Positions 5,273-7,208 of a stretch of 7,208 bases of DNA are shown here, one piece after another. Source of the DNA: Bacillota bacterium (GTDB lineage: Bacteria > Bacillota > Clostridia > Lachnospirales > Lachnospiraceae); assembly GCA_023428655.1 (NCBI GenBank), contig JAEYXC010000436.1:1-7208 (forward strand), given 5' to 3'. The first letter of the stretch is position 1. Every line of letters starts with the position of its first letter. A model generated the notes under the pieces. It saw only the letters and a list, made by a program, of their open reading frames with translations, was not told the origin of the DNA and did no database searches. The translations under genes and the position numbers were made by a program.

Positions 5273-5812
5273 TTAATGTCTTTCCTTCAATACATCTTTA
5301 TTCTGAACCATATAGTCGATTAACGAAATTATCGTCAATGCAGCTGCAGTATATACAGCGATCTGTTCCAAAATATTGATGAAGGAATAATCCAGATTAA
5401 TGATTAACATGATGCTCATTACCATTTGAACTACGGTTTTCAGCTTACCCCACCAGCCGGCTGCGATTACTACTCCATTATCGGAAGCAATCAGTCGGAA
5501 GCCACTGATAATAAATTCTCTGGCAATGATCACGATAACAATCCATGCGGGTAACAGAGAGAGCTCAACTAAGCAGATCAGCGCACTGGATACAAGAAGC
5601 TTATCCGCAAGGGGATCCATGAACTTACCGAAATTGGTAACCAGATTATGCTTCCTGGCAATGTATCCGTCCAGTAGATCGGACAGTGCTGCCAGGATAA
5701 AGATGGCTGCGGCAATATATCTGCCTCCGGGTATAGAGGGTACCAACATAAATACCAAAAAAATCGGAATCATGCATACTCTGAAAATGGTTATTTTATT
5801 CGGTAGATTCAT
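5273..5812 (-). CDS. pgsA: CDP-diacylglycerol-glycerol-3-phosphate 3-phosphatidyltransferase (PgsA)
   Basis: A membrane enzyme that joins CDP-diacylglycerol and glycerol-3-phosphate to give phosphatidylglycerophosphate and CMP, the committed step to phosphatidylglycerol and cardiolipin. At 179 residues it is the usual size. The CDP-alcohol phosphotransferase motif is complete: Asp45-x2-Asp48-Gly49-x2-Ala52-Arg53-x8-Gly62-x3-Asp66-x3-Asp70, the metal and CDP site. Hydrophobic segments near 8-25, 32-44, 72-106, 125-140 and 148-166 fit a multi-span membrane protein. The N-terminal MNLPNKITIFR is typical of PgsA. A related CDP-alcohol transferase cannot be fully excluded, but the rimO-pgsA-cinA context favours PgsA. 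The start lies two bases after the rimO stop (TAA-GG-ATG), and its ribosome binding site AAGGGAG lies within the last rimO codons, implying translational coupling. Confidence 0.96.
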   Translation of the reverse strand: MNLPNKITIFRVCMIPIFLVFMLVPSIPGGRYIAAAIFILAALSDLLDGYIARKHNLVTNFGKFMDPLADKLLVSSALICLVELSLLPAWIVIVIIAREFIISGFRLIASDNGVVIAAGWWGKLKTVVQMVMSIMLIINLDYSFINILEQIAVYTAAALTIISLIDYMVQNKDVLKERH

Positions 5813-5814
5813 CC

Positions 5815-7152
5815 TTAATTACTCCCTTCTAATAACTCGCCAACGAGATCATAGCCCTTAGCACCGGTAATGGCCGCTTTCACAAGATCGCCGGAAATCA
5901 ACTCACGTTCCGAGGATAGAAATACAAAGCCATCCACCTGCGGAGCATCCATATAGGTTCTTCCGATATAGATATGATCTTCATCGGCTATTCTTCCCTC
6001 TACCAATACCTCGAAGGTCTTGCCGATTAAGGTCTGTGTTCTCTCAAAAACAATCTCCTGTTGGAGTCTCATAATTTCTTTCTGTCGCTGCTTCTTGACC
6101 TTAGCGGTAATTTGCGGCTTTAGCTTCGCTGCCGGTGTATTATCCTCCTTCGAGTAAGTAAATACGCCCAGACGCTCAAAGCGCATAGCCTTTACAAATT
6201 CCATAAGCTCCTTATGTTCTTCCTCAGTCTCTGTTGGGAAGCCCGTAATCAGTGTAGTTCGAAGAACAATATCCGGTAGATTCTCACGAAGCCTTGATAT
6301 AATCCGAATTAAATCCGCTTGATTCGTTCTTCTTCCCATTAGCTTCAGAATACGATCCGAGGCATGTTGGATCGGAATATCCAGATAACGGCACAGCTTT
6401 GGTTCCTGCTTCATGGTTTCGATTAGCTCATCGGTTATTTCCTCCGGATAGCAATAAAGAATTCGAATCCATTCAATGTCGTTAATTTTACATAGTTCAT
6501 GAAGTAATGCAGATAACCTCACTTCACCGTAAATATCCTTACCGTATAGCGTAGTCTCCTGTGCAACAAGAATTAGCTCCTTCACACCCTGTTTGGCAAG
6601 ATAATTCGCCTCTTCTATCAGGTCTTCCATGGGAACGCTTCGGTAATTACCTCGAACCTGGGGAATAATACAATAAGTACAATGCTTATCACAGCCTTCC
6701 GCTATTTTTAGATATGCAGAATAGCTTCCTGAGGTAAGCAAACGTTTATTGGTGGTTCTTGGTAGCAATTCCAAGGATTCAAAATGAGAATTCTTCTCTC
6801 CCCTTAATACTTCATTGATTACTTCTATGATTTTCGCAAAGCTTGAGGTGCCAAGGAGAGCATCCACCTCCGGTATTTCCTTCAAAATCTCTTCCTTATA
6901 TCGTTCGGCAAGACAGCCGGTAACAATCAGTGCTTTTAAAGACCCGGTTTTCTTATACTCTGCCATCTCAAGAATCGTGTTGATACTTTCTTCCTTTGCA
7001 TCGTGAATGAAGCAACAGGTGTTTACAATAATAATCTCTGCTTCCTGCTCCTCACTTGTTATACGGTACCCGTTCTCATTTAGGATACCAAGCATGTTTT
7101 CACTGTCTACCAGGTTCTTATCACAACCCAGTGAGATAAAATATATATTCAT
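5815..7152 (-). CDS. rimO: Ribosomal protein uS12 (Asp) methylthiotransferase RimO
   Basis: A radical-SAM methylthiotransferase acting in the cytoplasm on a conserved aspartate of ribosomal protein uS12, using two [4Fe-4S] clusters. At 445 residues it is full length. The N-terminal MTTase domain carries the three auxiliary-cluster cysteines: Cys10 (SLGCDKN), Cys46 (NTCCF) and Cys80 (TGCLAERY). The radical-SAM CxxxCxxC is Cys154, Cys158, Cys161 (EGCDKHCTYCIIP). The C-terminal TRAM domain spans about 375-441. SLGCDKNLVDSE at the start and DAPQVDG (402-408) in the TRAM domain point to RimO rather than the tRNA enzymes MiaB or MtaB. The ATG has GGAGG five bases upstream. It heads the visible rimO-pgsA unit; only 56 bases upstream are in the window. 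Confidence 0.97.
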   Translation of the reverse strand: MNIYFISLGCDKNLVDSENMLGILNENGYRITSEEQEAEIIIVNTCCFIHDAKEESINTILEMAEYKKTGSLKALIVTGCLAERYKEEILKEIPEVDALLGTSSFAKIIEVINEVLRGEKNSHFESLELLPRTTNKRLLTSGSYSAYLKIAEGCDKHCTYCIIPQVRGNYRSVPMEDLIEEANYLAKQGVKELILVAQETTLYGKDIYGEVRLSALLHELCKINDIEWIRILYCYPEEITDELIETMKQEPKLCRYLDIPIQHASDRILKLMGRRTNQADLIRIISRLRENLPDIVLRTTLITGFPTETEEEHKELMEFVKAMRFERLGVFTYSKEDNTPAAKLKPQITAKVKKQRQKEIMRLQQEIVFERTQTLIGKTFEVLVEGRIADEDHIYIGRTYMDAPQVDGFVFLSSERELISGDLVKAAITGAKGYDLVGELLEGSN

Positions 7153-7172
7153 TATTCCTCCGTATTAATCAC

Positions 7173-7187
7173 ATACAACCATTGTAT
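7173..7187. other. 6-bp dyad upstream of rimO
   Basis: ATACAA-CCA-TTGTAT is a perfect 6-bp dyad with a three-base centre, 20 bases before the rimO start. On the minus strand a TG-A-TATACA sequence (7190-7182), resembling an extended -10 element, overlaps it, so the dyad could be an operator at a rimO promoter. The -35 region lies outside the window, and short AT-rich dyads are common, so this is tentative. Confidence 0.25.
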
Positions 7188-7208
7188 ATCATTCTGTTTT
7201 TGACTGCA

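Noticed and set aside
5526..5861. Plus-strand open frame of 111 codons
   Set aside because: Antisense shadow of pgsA and the end of rimO; no domain and no ribosome binding site.

Overview
The window reads as chromosomal housekeeping DNA from a low-to-moderate GC Firmicute of class Clostridia, most likely a Lachnospiraceae-type (Clostridium cluster XIVa) anaerobe. The grounds are strong GGAGG-type ribosome binding sites, AT-rich intergenic DNA, the gene order FAD-oxidoreductase / cmk / ispH, the order rimO / pgsA / cinA, and a lipoprotein with a C-terminal region resembling the GerMN domain of sporulation and germination proteins. The genus is inferred, not proven. No tRNA, rRNA, CRISPR array, transposase or phage gene was seen.

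All seven genes lie on the minus strand, so transcription runs from high to low coordinates. First come rimO (7152-5815) and pgsA (5812-5273), separated by two bases and probably translationally coupled. A hairpin with a short T tract (5240-5194) probably ends that transcript. A leader of about 125 bases with three overlapping, mutually exclusive hairpins precedes cinA (5046-3799). A 321-base AT-rich gap with a plausible promoter and short repeats follows. Next is a lipoprotein gene (3477-2845), then a 130-base gap dominated by a perfect 13-bp inverted repeat. The last block is a YhiN/HI0933-type flavoprotein (2714-1482), cmk (1443-769) and ispH (677 to beyond position 1, truncated by the window edge, TTG start).

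Functionally the window covers ribosomal protein modification (RimO on uS12), phosphatidylglycerol synthesis (PgsA), pyridine nucleotide salvage or repair (CinA), pyrimidine nucleotide supply (Cmk) and the last step of the MEP isoprenoid pathway (IspH). Two proteins have no firm role: the flavoprotein and the lipoprotein.

No clearly new multi-gene system is visible. The points that most deserve a second look are the cinA leader, the absence of recA directly after cinA, the C8 homopolymer inside the lipoprotein gene, and the long inverted repeat upstream of the flavoprotein gene.
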